From Staphylococcus pasteuri (GTDB taxonomy: Bacteria > Bacillota > Bacilli > Staphylococcales > Staphylococcaceae), in assembly GCF_003970495.1 (NCBI RefSeq), contig NZ_RXWW01000061.1, positions 96,023 to 160,022 on the forward strand: 64,000 nt of DNA, given 5' to 3'. A program made the position numbers and the translations under genes. Positions within the stretch are counted from its first letter, which is position 1. Every line of letters starts with the position of its first letter. The notes under the pieces are model-generated. The model was not told the origin of the DNA. It did not search any database and saw nothing but the letters and a program-made list of their open reading frames with translations. Positions 47,818-56,239 of this stretch are shown piece by piece.

Positions 47818-47853
47818 ATCACCTTAGTGCTATTATTTTGGGATTTATGTTCC
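47818..47853 (+). repeat. 3' part of the IS-split structured repeat
   Basis: AATCACCTTAGTGCT is the complementary terminator arm of AGCACTAAGATGATT left of the IS (14 of 15 positions). It is followed by ATTATTTTGGGATTTATGTT and AGCCTG, the end motif of the dispersed repeat. Removing the IS and one AAT copy restores a continuous hairpin. Confidence 0.65.
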
Positions 47854-47874
47854 AGCCTGTTTATTATTACCTAT

Positions 47875-48324
47875 TTACTGATTCGTTGCATTATAATCTT
47901 GACCATGTAACATCCATCTTACGCCATATTTATCGTTGAAGACGCCCATTTTACCGCCCCAAAATTGTTCTGATAATGGTAGTTCAATATTGATAGACTC
48001 ATGGTCTTTAATTTTATCGTAGAAAGCTTCTACTTTTTCAGTTTCTTCTTTATCATTAACGTCAAAATCAATTAATAATGAAATGCCGTTATTGATTGGT
48101 TGAATACGTTCGAATGAATCTGCACCTAAAATTTTCACACCAACAATTTCAAATTCTGCATGCATAGTTGCTTCTTTAGCTTGTTCTTTTGTCATTCCAA
48201 AATGTTCCGCTTGATCTTCTCCGACTTCTAAACGTTTAATATTTGTTGCACCAAATACTTCTTCGTAATATTTTAAAGCTTCTTTAGTGTTTGGAAATGC
48301 TAAATATGGTGATAATTGAGTCAT
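47875..48324 (-). CDS. VOC/glyoxalase-fold protein (PhnB-like)
   Basis: A 149-residue protein with the PhnB-type VOC pattern: LSPYLAFPNTKEALKYYEEVFGA at the N-terminus, MHAEFEIVGVKILGAD, and GGKMGVFNDKYGVRWMLHG at the C-terminus. AAGGAGC precedes ATG 48324. Family members are homodimers related to glyoxalase and bleomycin-resistance proteins; the metal and substrate are unknown. The gene's natural downstream terminator appears to be the hairpin now split by the IS element, so transcription may read into the IS. Confidence 0.82.
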   Translation of the reverse strand: MTQLSPYLAFPNTKEALKYYEEVFGATNIKRLEVGEDQAEHFGMTKEQAKEATMHAEFEIVGVKILGADSFERIQPINNGISLLIDFDVNDKEETEKVEAFYDKIKDHESINIELPLSEQFWGGKMGVFNDKYGVRWMLHGQDYNATNQ

Positions 48325-48400
48325 AAATCTGCTCCTTAGTCTTTTATATTATATTGCTAACAACATCATACAATGTTCTATGTTAAATGAATACAATTAA

Positions 48401-48459
48401 GTACTAATGTCATTTATATTTGACATTAGTACATGTGTCATATATATTAGACATATACT
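48401..48459 (+). promoter_or_regulatory. Promoter with perfect 12-base inverted repeat upstream of the DUF3278 gene
   Basis: GTACTAATGTCA (48401-48412) and TGACATTAGTAC (48421-48432) are perfect inverted copies. The right arm contains a consensus -35, TTGACA (48420-48425), spaced 17 bases from TATATT (48443-48448). A weaker TGTCA/TAGACA dyad covers the -10. Confidence 0.75.
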
Positions 48460-48487
48460 AAAATTACTAGTTGAAAGGGGTATTCAT

Positions 48488-48988
48488 ATGAGTCAGTTGA
48501 ATGAAAAGTTATTAAATTGGATTACTAATACATCAACTGAAAAAGATGAAAGGGAGAGAACACTTTTAAATCAAAAATTGGCTACTACATTTATAATTAC
48601 TTATATTGGTATGCCTATTTTGTTACTGTCTAACCTAATCATTGATGCGTATCACCAAACAATTTCATTAAATACAATATTACTATTCATTTTCTTTTTT
48701 ATAATTAATGGCGTATTGTTATATAAAACAAAATCTGATGAACTAAATAAAGATAAAGTTTATTCACCAGAAGAATATAAAAAATTAGTGAATAAATATC
48801 GAATTAAAAGTGTGATTTTGATGCTTTACTTCGGAAGTGCTATGTTTCTCTTAGGTTTAATCATAAAATATTTACAGCATACAAGTATTCAATGGGGTAT
48901 GGAAATTATTACTGCCATTATTGCGGGTATTGTATTTGGTGGATTTATGTATGTTTATCAAGTAAATAAAATCATGAAAGAATATTAA
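48488..48988 (+). CDS. DUF3278-like membrane protein
   Basis: A 166-residue protein with a soluble N-terminus (LNWITNTSTEKDERERTLLN) and four membrane segments in two pairs (about 33-55, 60-80, 108-130, 137-157). This layout matches the DUF3278 family. AAAGGGG supports ATG 48488 rather than the frame opening at 48407, which would include the operator. DUF3278 genes elsewhere often neighbour a small HTH repressor; none is adjacent here, although the promoter carries a strong operator-like dyad. Confidence 0.65.
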   Translation: MSQLNEKLLNWITNTSTEKDERERTLLNQKLATTFIITYIGMPILLLSNLIIDAYHQTISLNTILLFIFFFIINGVLLYKTKSDELNKDKVYSPEEYKKLVNKYRIKSVILMLYFGSAMFLLGLIIKYLQHTSIQWGMEIITAIIAGIVFGGFMYVYQVNKIMKEY

Positions 48989-49104
48989 ACTTAATATTTA
49001 ATTAAATAAAATAAAAGTAATTTCTCTGAGAACACTTTTTCATTATCGATTTATTGTATAATATTCATAAATTATATAATAAATAATGGAGGGAGTGTTT
49101 TCTT

Positions 49105-49821
49105 TTGATTGAAGCGGGCGACATTTTGAAAAAAATGAAAAATCAAAAGGTAAACTATGACAAAGTGTTAAGGAAAATGATTCAACAATGGGAAAGGGAA
49201 AACGAGAGGCCTAAAATTTTATTACATAGTTGTTGTGCACCATGTAGCACATATACTTTAGAATTTTTAACACAATATGCTGATATCGCTATTTATTTTG
49301 CTAATCCCAATATTCACCCTAAAAATGAATACTTAAGACGTGCCAAAGTACAAGAAATGTTTGTTCAAGATTTCAATGAAAAGACAGGTTCAAATGTGAA
49401 GTATATTGAAGCTAAATATAAACCACATGAATTTATGAAAATGGCTAAGGCTAAAGGGTTAACTGAGGAGCCTGAAGGTGGTCTAAGATGTACTGCTTGT
49501 TTTGAAATGAGACTTGAATTAGTAGCAGAAGCAGCTATTAAATATGGTTATGATTATTTTGGTAGTGCGATTACATTATCTCCTAAAAAGAATGCACAAT
49601 TAATTAATCAATTAGGGATGGATGTGCAAAATGTATATAACGTTAAATATCTACCTAGTGATTTCAAGAAAAACAAAGGCTATGAACGTTCTATAGAAAT
49701 GTGTAATGACTATAATATATTTAGACAATGTTATTGTGGATGTGTCTTTGCAGCAATGAAACAAGGTATTGACTTTAAACAAATCAATAAAGATGCAAGT
49801 GCATTTTTACAACAATTTTAA
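49105..49821 (+). CDS. queH: Epoxyqueuosine reductase QueH
   Basis: A 238-residue QueH (former DUF208) protein that reduces epoxyqueuosine to queuosine in tRNA, the last step of that modification. Cysteine motifs are LLHSCCAPCSTYTLEFL near residue 45, GLRCTACFEMRL in the middle and CYCGCVFAA near the C-terminus; they hold an iron-sulphur cluster and the adjacent metal. The start is TTG 49105 behind GGAGGGAG. It is a cytoplasmic single-gene unit ending at a strong terminator. Confidence 0.93.
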   Translation: MIEAGDILKKMKNQKVNYDKVLRKMIQQWERENERPKILLHSCCAPCSTYTLEFLTQYADIAIYFANPNIHPKNEYLRRAKVQEMFVQDFNEKTGSNVKYIEAKYKPHEFMKMAKAKGLTEEPEGGLRCTACFEMRLELVAEAAIKYGYDYFGSAITLSPKKNAQLINQLGMDVQNVYNVKYLPSDFKKNKGYERSIEMCNDYNIFRQCYCGCVFAAMKQGIDFKQINKDASAFLQQF

Positions 49822-49865
49822 AAATACCCAGAGTTAAAAGGCGAGAGCCTTAACTCTGGGTATTC
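49822..49865. terminator. Bidirectional terminator after queH
   Basis: AATACCCAGAGTTAA pairs perfectly with TTAACTCTGGGTATT. Confidence 0.9.
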
Positions 49866-49873
49866 TAATAAAG

Positions 49874-50158
49874 TTAAATCATTTTATGAATGAAACGTAT
49901 AATTGCCATAATGGCGATAACTAACATAGCAAGGAAAGAGAATAGTTTAAAGCGTTTATTTTCTTTCTTTACTTCTTTGTCATCATTTTCCATCATTTCT
50001 TGTAATTCGCGTTCAATTTCTAAATCAAGATCTGTTTTGCGATAACCATGTAGCCCTTTACGTTCATCTTCTTCGTTACTTTCAGTCTTGCTATTGTTAT
50101 CGATATTATCTTGTTGCGTTGAATGATTCATATCTTTTTCTTTTGTTTCTTCTCGCAT
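49874..50158 (-). CDS. Small C-terminally anchored membrane protein
   Basis: A protein of about 94 residues with a highly charged, mostly acidic N-terminal part (ERKGLHGYRKTDLDLEIERE) and one membrane segment near the C-terminus (LFSFLAMLVIAIMAIIRFI) ending in a short basic tail. I do not recognise the family. The start is uncertain: ATG 50158 follows GGGGGG by about nine bases, and ATG 50176 is in frame upstream. The layout suggests a cytoplasmic domain held at the membrane. Confidence 0.6.
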   Translation of the reverse strand: MREETKEKDMNHSTQQDNIDNNSKTESNEEDERKGLHGYRKTDLDLEIERELQEMMENDDKEVKKENKRFKLFSFLAMLVIAIMAIIRFIHKMI

Positions 50159-50301
50159 TTTAAGAATGCCCCCCATATTCATGACACATAACATTGAGTA
50201 AGTTCTATTTTATAACTATCTATGATTACTTTGATTTAGATCCTATATAAAAGACCTATACAAAGTAAAGATATTATACTATTAACTGAATTATTAGTAC
50301 G

Positions 50302-51369
50302 CTACTTTGCATCTAATCCAATAATATCACTAATATTTTGATAATCATTTTGTTTTAAATACTGAGCGATTTCTTTATTTATTTTCTTAGTTAGACCTGG
50401 ACCTTCTATTACAAGAGATGAATAAATTTGTAGTAATGAAGCTCCATTACGTATCATTTTAATTGCGTCTTCAGAACTAAAGATGCCACCAGTACCAATA
50501 ATTAGTAATTCTCCATTAGTTTCTTGGTATGCTAATTTAACTAATTTTAAGTTACGTTCAAATAATGGACGACCACTTAACCCACCATCTTCAACACGAT
50601 TGGCTGATGTTAAACCATCACGTTGACGTGTCGTATTCGCAAGAATAACACCGTCAAAATGTTCTTTAATAGTTGGTAAGAGTGATTTTAATCCATTTTC
50701 ATCCATGTCAGAAGTAAGTTTTAAGAATATAGGTACATTAATTTCATTTTGTGCTTTGAATGTTTCTAAAGCACTACATAACATTGAAAATTCATCTTTG
50801 TCATGAAAATTTTGTAAGTTCTCAGTATTTGGAGAACTAATATTCACAGTGAAGAAATCCACGTCATTTTTAAATGTATCTATAACTTTAATGTAATCTT
50901 GGTAACGGTTATCATAAGAAGTCATTTTATTTACACCAACGTTAAGACCGATTGGCGTATGATAAGCATGACGTCGTAAGTTACTAAGTGCTTTATTCAT
51001 TCCAATATTATTAAAGCCCATACGGTTAATTAAAGCATCGTCTTCTAATAATCTATACATACGAGGTTGAGGATTACCAGGTTGTGGTTTTGGCGTGATA
51101 CCACCTAATTCTAATGCACCAAATCCAAGGTTTTCTAAAGCTTTAGGTACTTCACAAGATTTATCATAACCAGCGGCAAGTCCAATAGGATTTTCAAATG
51201 TGATACCATGGATATTTTGTGAAAGAATTGGGTTTTGATAGTCGAATAATTTTTTCATAATAGGTAATACATATGACTGTTTTTGTGCGATTTTTAGTGC
51301 ATCAATTGTTAATCCGTGTGCTTTTTCAGGTTCGATTTTGAATAATAATGGTTTGATTAGTTTATACAT
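50302..51369 (-). CDS. pyrD: Dihydroorotate dehydrogenase (quinone), class 2
   Basis: A 355-residue flavoenzyme that oxidises dihydroorotate to orotate, passing electrons to quinone. The N-terminal helical extension (about residues 1-40) that docks to the membrane marks class 2. NPIGLAAGYDKS, FTVNISSPNTENL (catalytic serine), FLKLTSDM, NTTRQRDGL and IIGTGGIFSSEDA are the FMN and substrate segments. GGAGCG precedes ATG 51369. It stands apart from other pyrimidine genes. Confidence 0.95.
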   Translation of the reverse strand: MYKLIKPLLFKIEPEKAHGLTIDALKIAQKQSYVLPIMKKLFDYQNPILSQNIHGITFENPIGLAAGYDKSCEVPKALENLGFGALELGGITPKPQPGNPQPRMYRLLEDDALINRMGFNNIGMNKALSNLRRHAYHTPIGLNVGVNKMTSYDNRYQDYIKVIDTFKNDVDFFTVNISSPNTENLQNFHDKDEFSMLCSALETFKAQNEINVPIFLKLTSDMDENGLKSLLPTIKEHFDGVILANTTRQRDGLTSANRVEDGGLSGRPLFERNLKLVKLAYQETNGELLIIGTGGIFSSEDAIKMIRNGASLLQIYSSLVIEGPGLTKKINKEIAQYLKQNDYQNISDIIGLDAK

Positions 51370-51606
51370 ATTAACGCTCCTAGTTCATTATATTTGAGGC
51401 TTACTATCCTCAATTTAATATATTTGAAACTTTTCCTTTTAATAGACTAGCACTTTCATATTAAATTTCCTAGTTAAATTATAAAAATTTAAAAAATAGT
51501 CGAACTTCTAAATAATGATTCATTCACATAGGTGACATACTTAAAGATTAAAAGTGATATATTTAGGAAATATAAGAAGTATTACAGATAAATGGAAGGT
51601 GAGATA

Positions 51607-52464
51607 ATGGCAATAGATTGGAAAGAACAATTACCTCTAGATTATATTAAAGATATTACGCCTGTAAGTGGTGGGGATGTTAACGAAGCATTCAAAGTTA
51701 CTACACAGCAAGATGACACATTTTTCTTATTAGTTCAACGAAATAGAAATGAATCTTTTTATGCTGCGGAGATTGCAGGTCTTAATGAATTTGAAAATGC
51801 TGGCATTACTGCACCGAAAGTTATCGCAAGCGGGGAAATTAATGACGATGCTTATTTATTATTAAGCTATTTAGAAGAAGGTACTGGTGGAAGCCAAAGA
51901 GAATTAGGTCAATTAGTTGCTAAAATGCATAGCCAACAACAAGAAGACGGTCAATTTGGTTTTCGATTACCTCATGAAGGTGGCGATATTTCATTTGAAA
52001 ATACATGGACAAATTCATGGAAAGAATTATTTATAGAACAACGTATGGATCACATTAGAGATGAATTATTGCGCAAAGGATTATGGAATAAAGAAGATAA
52101 TAAAGTATATGAACAGGTCAGAGAAGTAATGGTCAACGCCTTAGACAATCACCAAAGCAAGCCATCATTATTGCACGGTGATTTATGGGGTGGCAATTAT
52201 ATGTTCTTAACGGATGGTCAACCAGCTTTATTTGACCCAGCACCATTTTATGGCGATCGTGAATTTGATTTAGGTATTACGACAGTATTTGGTGGGTTTA
52301 CACAAGAATTTTATGATGAATATGAAAAGCATTATCCATTAGCTAAAGGCGCATATGAGCGTTTAGAGTTTTATAGATTATATTTACTTATGATTCATTT
52401 ATTAAAATTTGGCGGTATGTATGAAGGTAGTGTTAATCGCTCCATGGAAACAATATTAGGATAA
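51607..52464 (+). CDS. Fructosamine/ketosamine kinase-family protein
   Basis: A 285-residue protein of the fructosamine-3-kinase family, an aminoglycoside-phosphotransferase-like fold. VSGGDVNEAFKV is the nucleotide loop, LLSYLEEG the hinge, LLHGDLWGGNYMF the catalytic loop with Asp and Asn, and LFDPAPFYGDREFDLG the metal-binding aspartate. Members phosphorylate sugar adducts on proteins or small amines and so aid deglycation. GGAAGGTGAG supports ATG 51607. It is a single-gene unit. The substrate is inferred from family only. Confidence 0.87.
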   Translation: MAIDWKEQLPLDYIKDITPVSGGDVNEAFKVTTQQDDTFFLLVQRNRNESFYAAEIAGLNEFENAGITAPKVIASGEINDDAYLLLSYLEEGTGGSQRELGQLVAKMHSQQQEDGQFGFRLPHEGGDISFENTWTNSWKELFIEQRMDHIRDELLRKGLWNKEDNKVYEQVREVMVNALDNHQSKPSLLHGDLWGGNYMFLTDGQPALFDPAPFYGDREFDLGITTVFGGFTQEFYDEYEKHYPLAKGAYERLEFYRLYLLMIHLLKFGGMYEGSVNRSMETILG

Positions 52465-52469
52465 AGAAA

Positions 52470-52509
52470 AAACACGCGTTGAGAAGGTAAATCTCAACGC
52501 GTGTTTCTC
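52470..52509. terminator. Terminator after the fructosamine kinase-like gene
   Basis: AAACACGCGTTGAGA pairs perfectly with TCTCAACGCGTGTTT. Confidence 0.9.
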
Positions 52510-52580
52510 TATATATTCAACGCTACGTATAAAAACATAACATTTTATAACTAGATATTGTCTTTAGTTTAAAAATGATT

Positions 52581-53414
52581 TTAGTTATTCCACATTTTTA
52601 ATAATACTTCTGCAAAGCCCTCAGGTTTTTGAACATAACCTAAGTGGCCGCCTGGAATATCAACAATTGGTAAATCAATTTGTTCATTGATATAGAAGTT
52701 CACATCTTGTGGGAATGAACCTTTAGAGTCAGTACCATTTAATAAAGTAATTTTATCTTCATGTTTTTTGAAATCATCTAAAGTAATATCAGAATGTGTA
52801 TATTGACGAATCTCGTATTCTACCCAGAACATTGAACGTTGATATTGCTCTTTTTTAGCTTCTTCTGATTCAGGTTGAGCAGTCATCATTTTAGCATCAA
52901 TAGGTGCAATTTTTAATGATTCAGCAAAGTCTTTCATACCAACTTCTAAACCTTCAGTTAATACTTTGTTTACGATATCATCATTTTTGTCTTTCCAATA
53001 TTTACTATCAGGTAAGAATGTGTTGATAGGTGGTTCATGGAAAGCAATTTGTTTAACGATTTCTGGATAATCTTTTAATACGTGCATAGCAACGATTGAA
53101 CCAGAGCTTGAACCTAATACATATACTGGCTCATCACTTAATGATTGTGCAAGTTCTGCAATATCTTTAGCATCACGTTTTACACGATAATCATCATCTG
53201 GGTTAGCAGCTGATTCAGGTAGTGGCTCTGTTAATTCACTTTCACCATAGTCACGACGATCGACTGCTACAACTGTAAAATGATCTTTAAGTTGTTGTGC
53301 AAGTGGCATAAAGATACCACCAGTACCATTAGCTCCTGGAATGAAAATTAATACAGGTCCTTGTCCGATTTGATGATAGCGTAATTTAGCACCTTTTAGT
53401 TCTATAGTATTCAT
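52581..53414 (-). CDS. Alpha/beta hydrolase
   Basis: A 277-residue alpha/beta-hydrolase fold protein. [12 protein letters not shown] forms the oxyanion region, the nucleophile elbow GSSSG gives Ser103, and the C-terminal GGHLGYV supplies the histidine. GGAGG supports ATG 53414. It is the last gene of a minus-strand unit behind TetR, an SDR and an amidohydrolase. The grouping suggests hydrolysis of a small ester or ring-cleavage product, but the substrate is unknown. Confidence 0.85.
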   Translation of the reverse strand: MNTIELKGAKLRYHQIGQGPVLIFIPGANGTGGIFMPLAQQLKDHFTVVAVDRRDYGESELTEPLPESAANPDDDYRVKRDAKDIAELAQSLSDEPVYVLGSSSGSIVAMHVLKDYPEIVKQIAFHEPPINTFLPDSKYWKDKNDDIVNKVLTEGLEVGMKDFAESLKIAPIDAKMMTAQPESEEAKKEQYQRSMFWVEYEIRQYTHSDITLDDFKKHEDKITLLNGTDSKGSFPQDVNFYINEQIDLPIVDIPGGHLGYVQKPEGFAEVLLKMWNN

Positions 53415-53456
53415 ATAAAATACCTCCATTTATTATTAACAATGATTATTGGAATA

Positions 53457-54458
53457 TTATTCTAATCCTAATAACTTAGCTCCATTTGTATAACTTACTT
53501 TCTCTTTTTCTTCGTCAGTTAAACCTAATTCATCTAAAAATACGCCTAAACGTTCAGGTTCGATATATGGATAGTCAGCAGCATAAAGGATACGGTCGAT
53601 GCCCATTTCTTTTTTAACTAAATCAAATTGAGGTTTAGTTAACATACCACTTGGTGTTACATAAAAGTTATTTTTGAAATAATGACTAACTGGGTGTTGT
53701 AAATGATCTGCAAATAAAGTGTCGTCCATACGTTCTAAGAAGAATGGAACGAATTCTCCCCAGTGTCCAATAATCATATTTAAGTTAGGGTAACAATCGA
53801 AAACACCAGATAGTACAAGATGAATAGCATGGATACCTACATCAATATGCCAACCATAACCGAAACAAGCAAATGTTGCAGCAGTTACTTCTGGATAATT
53901 ACCTTTATAATATGCTTGATATACATCGCTATTAACAGGTGCTGGATGTAAGTAAATTGGTACATTTAAAGCTTCAGCCGTTGCAAAAATGCCATCATAT
54001 TTGTCTTGATCTAAGAAGCCGTCTTTAGGGCGTCCCATAATAAGTGCACCTTTGAAACCTAATTCATTGATGCAACGTTTAAATTCTTCAACAGCTGCTT
54101 CAGGTTCGTTAATAGGTAATGTAGCAAAACCAACAAAACGGTCTGGATATTCTTTAACATATTCAGCTAATGTATCATTAGCTTGTTTACAAAGATCGAT
54201 AGCTCTTTGCCCTTCTAAGTTAGAAGGTGCGCCGTTACCATATGATAAAACTTGCATTTGAACATTTTGTTCATCCATAAATTTGATACGTTTATCATGG
54301 TATTTAATTTCATCCGCATCAGTAAAGCCAGATTTTTGTTCTAAACCTTCAAGCATTGTTTTCATTGGTACGCCATTAGGATCAGCAGATGCTGCTTTCA
54401 TTGTTTCTTTTTGAATCTCATCGATGACATAGTGTTCTTCAAAAGTAATACTTTTCAT
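53457..54458 (-). CDS. Amidohydrolase-2 family protein (ACMSD/decarboxylase-like)
   Basis: A 333-residue TIM-barrel protein of the amidohydrolase-related group that includes aromatic acid decarboxylases such as those acting on resorcylate and dihydroxybenzoate. Visible landmarks are TFEEHYVID at the N-terminus (metal-site Glu/His position), PIYLHPAPVN, the IIGHWGEFVPF histidine and YAADYPYIEPERLG. GGAGG supports ATG 54458. It lies between the SDR and hydrolase genes, 75 and 43 bases away. Decarboxylation or hydrolysis of an aromatic substrate is a family-based inference. Confidence 0.82.
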   Translation of the reverse strand: MKSITFEEHYVIDEIQKETMKAASADPNGVPMKTMLEGLEQKSGFTDADEIKYHDKRIKFMDEQNVQMQVLSYGNGAPSNLEGQRAIDLCKQANDTLAEYVKEYPDRFVGFATLPINEPEAAVEEFKRCINELGFKGALIMGRPKDGFLDQDKYDGIFATAEALNVPIYLHPAPVNSDVYQAYYKGNYPEVTAATFACFGYGWHIDVGIHAIHLVLSGVFDCYPNLNMIIGHWGEFVPFFLERMDDTLFADHLQHPVSHYFKNNFYVTPSGMLTKPQFDLVKKEMGIDRILYAADYPYIEPERLGVFLDELGLTDEEKEKVSYTNGAKLLGLE

Positions 54459-54532
54459 TATAAAATCCTCCAATAGAATGTATGTTATTTACATCATTTG
54501 TTATAAAGTTTTTAGTTCTAACTTTCAAAAGT

Positions 54533-55237
54533 TTACCAAGGCATTTTGCCATCAGCATTAATAAATGTGCCAGTTGGTCCATCCGCATCAATTGTTGCTA
54601 ACTCTACAATTGGTTTAATACCTTCTGTTGCTGGTTTAGCATTGTTACTAAAATCGCCAACTAAGTCAGTATTAGTAGAACCAGGATCTGCAGCATTGAT
54701 TTGCATATTTGGTAAACCTTTAGCATATTGAACAGTTAACATAGTTACTGCAGATTTAGATGAACAATATGCTAATGAATTAACATGATATTCTTGAGTA
54801 TTTGGATTAGTGACCATACCAAATGAACCAAGACCACTTGTGACATTAACGACAACTGGTTGTTCAGATTGTTCTAATAATGGTACAAATGTATTCATCA
54901 TTCTGACAATACCAAAGACATTTGTTTGATAAACTTTGTTCATATCTTCAACTGTAATATCAGCAGGTTTAGCAAATTGACCAGAGATACCTGCATTATT
55001 TACTAATACATCTAAACGGCCTTCCTGTTCTTTGATATAATCGAATGCTTTTTTAACTGATGTATCATCAGTGACATCTAATTGAACAAGTTGAGCGCCA
55101 ATTTGTTGTGCTGCTTCTTGTCCACGGGATTCATCACGTGAACCGATATATACTTTATGACCTTGGTCGATAAGTGATTTAGCTGTTTCAAAGCCTAGTC
55201 CTTTATTTCCACCTGTAATTAATGTAATTTTAGCCAT
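54533..55237 (-). CDS. Short-chain dehydrogenase/reductase
   Basis: A 234-residue SDR. The coenzyme motif TGGNKGLGFE is at the N-terminus, NNAGISG in the middle, and the catalytic serine and YCSSK (Tyr-x3-Lys) are at about residues 137-158. GAGGTGG precedes ATG 55237. Its start overlaps the end of the upstream TetR gene by eight bases, so the two are translated together. The carbonyl or alcohol substrate is unknown; the operon points to small-molecule detoxification or catabolism. Confidence 0.9.
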   Translation of the reverse strand: MAKITLITGGNKGLGFETAKSLIDQGHKVYIGSRDESRGQEAAQQIGAQLVQLDVTDDTSVKKAFDYIKEQEGRLDVLVNNAGISGQFAKPADITVEDMNKVYQTNVFGIVRMMNTFVPLLEQSEQPVVVNVTSGLGSFGMVTNPNTQEYHVNSLAYCSSKSAVTMLTVQYAKGLPNMQINAADPGSTNTDLVGDFSNNAKPATEGIKPIVELATIDADGPTGTFINADGKMPW

Positions 55238-55793
55238 TTGTTGCCACCTCGTCTGTAATATATAGTTTGATTAAATAGTCTCTAATTGATTCGTTTGAAA
55301 GACCGCGCTTTTCTTTTTGTAATTCAAAAGAATTGGTAGATAAAGATTTAAGTAACATATCTACTTTAAATGTTGTCCATGGTGTACTTGTATTATTGCC
55401 AAGAACTTCATAATAAAACTTAAATAATTGTAAATAAATGTCGCTATTGTAAAAGTCATTTTTATCTGTTGTGTCTTCAATACAATGTAATAACTCACTA
55501 TTATTAGATTTAAATGTTAAAAAGATGTCTAGTGAATCACTGAAAATCAGTTGTTTATCACTGTTCTTGTTTTTAACTTCATACATTTCGTTGATAATGT
55601 CAGTAAAGTCATGTGCAATGATAGTTGCACATAATGCACTTTTATCTTTGAAATGACGATACAATGTTCCCATTCCAATATTTAAGTCTTTTGCGATACG
55701 ATTCATACTTACTTCTTGAACGCCATGTTGGTTAAAGAGTTCAATTGCTTTTTTCTCAATACGCTGTCGATTTTCTAGGGCGTCTTTACGCAA
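55230..55793 (-). CDS. TetR-family repressor of a divergent operon pair
   Basis: A TetR regulator of about 187 residues with helix-turn-helix GVQEVSMNRIAKDLNIGMGT and LYRHFKDKSALCATII. The start is taken as TTG 55793, which gives MRKDALENRQR and the right spacing from AAGGTG; an in-frame ATG lies at 55799. It heads a minus-strand operon with the SDR, amidohydrolase and hydrolase genes, and faces a rightward operon. A dyad matching a TetR operator lies in the shared promoter region. Confidence 0.85.
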   Translation of the reverse strand: MRKDALENRQRIEKKAIELFNQHGVQEVSMNRIAKDLNIGMGTLYRHFKDKSALCATIIAHDFTDIINEMYEVKNKNSDKQLIFSDSLDIFLTFKSNNSELLHCIEDTTDKNDFYNSDIYLQLFKFYYEVLGNNTSTPWTTFKVDMLLKSLSTNSFELQKEKRGLSNESIRDYLIKLYITDEVATNG

Positions 55794-55820
55794 ATACATC
55801 ACCTTCTTAAAATAAGTTTG

Positions 55821-55850
55821 TTGACAAACGGACAACTATCCGTTTATTAT
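55821..55850 (+). promoter_or_regulatory. Rightward promoter with embedded TetR operator
   Basis: TTGACA (55821-55826) and TATTAT (55845-55850) are 18 bases apart. The perfect dyad AAACGGA-N6-TCCGTTT (55826-55845) fills the spacer, so a bound repressor would block polymerase. Confidence 0.75.
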
Positions 55851-55919
55851 AAAGCCTATCATATAAAAAGACAAATAAAAGAGATGTAGATGTTTTAATA
55901 AAAGGGAAGAGTGATGTAG

Positions 55920-56222
55920 ATGTCATTAAATAAAGAACAAAGACAAATTACAGCTAGAGAATTACAAGAGCATTTTGATGAAACGACTTTGAGTTTGAAA
56001 AATATAGCAGATGAAATGAATATTTCAATTAATGAGGTATCTCATGTATTACAGATGAAAGCACCAAACAAATTGTTTGGAAATCATTTACATCAATTTA
56101 TTCATTTAGTATGGGATATAAGAGATTTAATGAATGAAAATATATGGCATATGGGTAAATCACCTAAAGAATACACTTATTTAAAAGGTGAGAAGGAAGA
56201 TTATTGGTTTTTACAACAGTAA
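55920..56222 (+). CDS. DUF2316-family protein
   Basis: A 100-residue protein with the DUF2316 pattern: SLNKEQRQITARELQEHF at the start, an HTH-like LSLKNIADEMNISINEVSHVL, and the C-terminal SPKEYTYLKGEKEDYWFL. It is the first gene of the rightward arm of the TetR divergon and lies 17 bases before the NmrA-like gene. The family is uncharacterised and is often found beside oxidoreductases. A DNA-binding role is suggested by the HTH-like segment only. Confidence 0.78.
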   Translation: MSLNKEQRQITARELQEHFDETTLSLKNIADEMNISINEVSHVLQMKAPNKLFGNHLHQFIHLVWDIRDLMNENIWHMGKSPKEYTYLKGEKEDYWFLQQ

Positions 56223-56239
56223 TAAAGGAGAGAAAATAA

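Noticed and set aside
53430..53456. Fur-like sequence between the amidohydrolase and hydrolase genes
   Set aside because: AATGATTATT is only a partial match to a Fur box and lies inside an operon, so it is not a credible operator.
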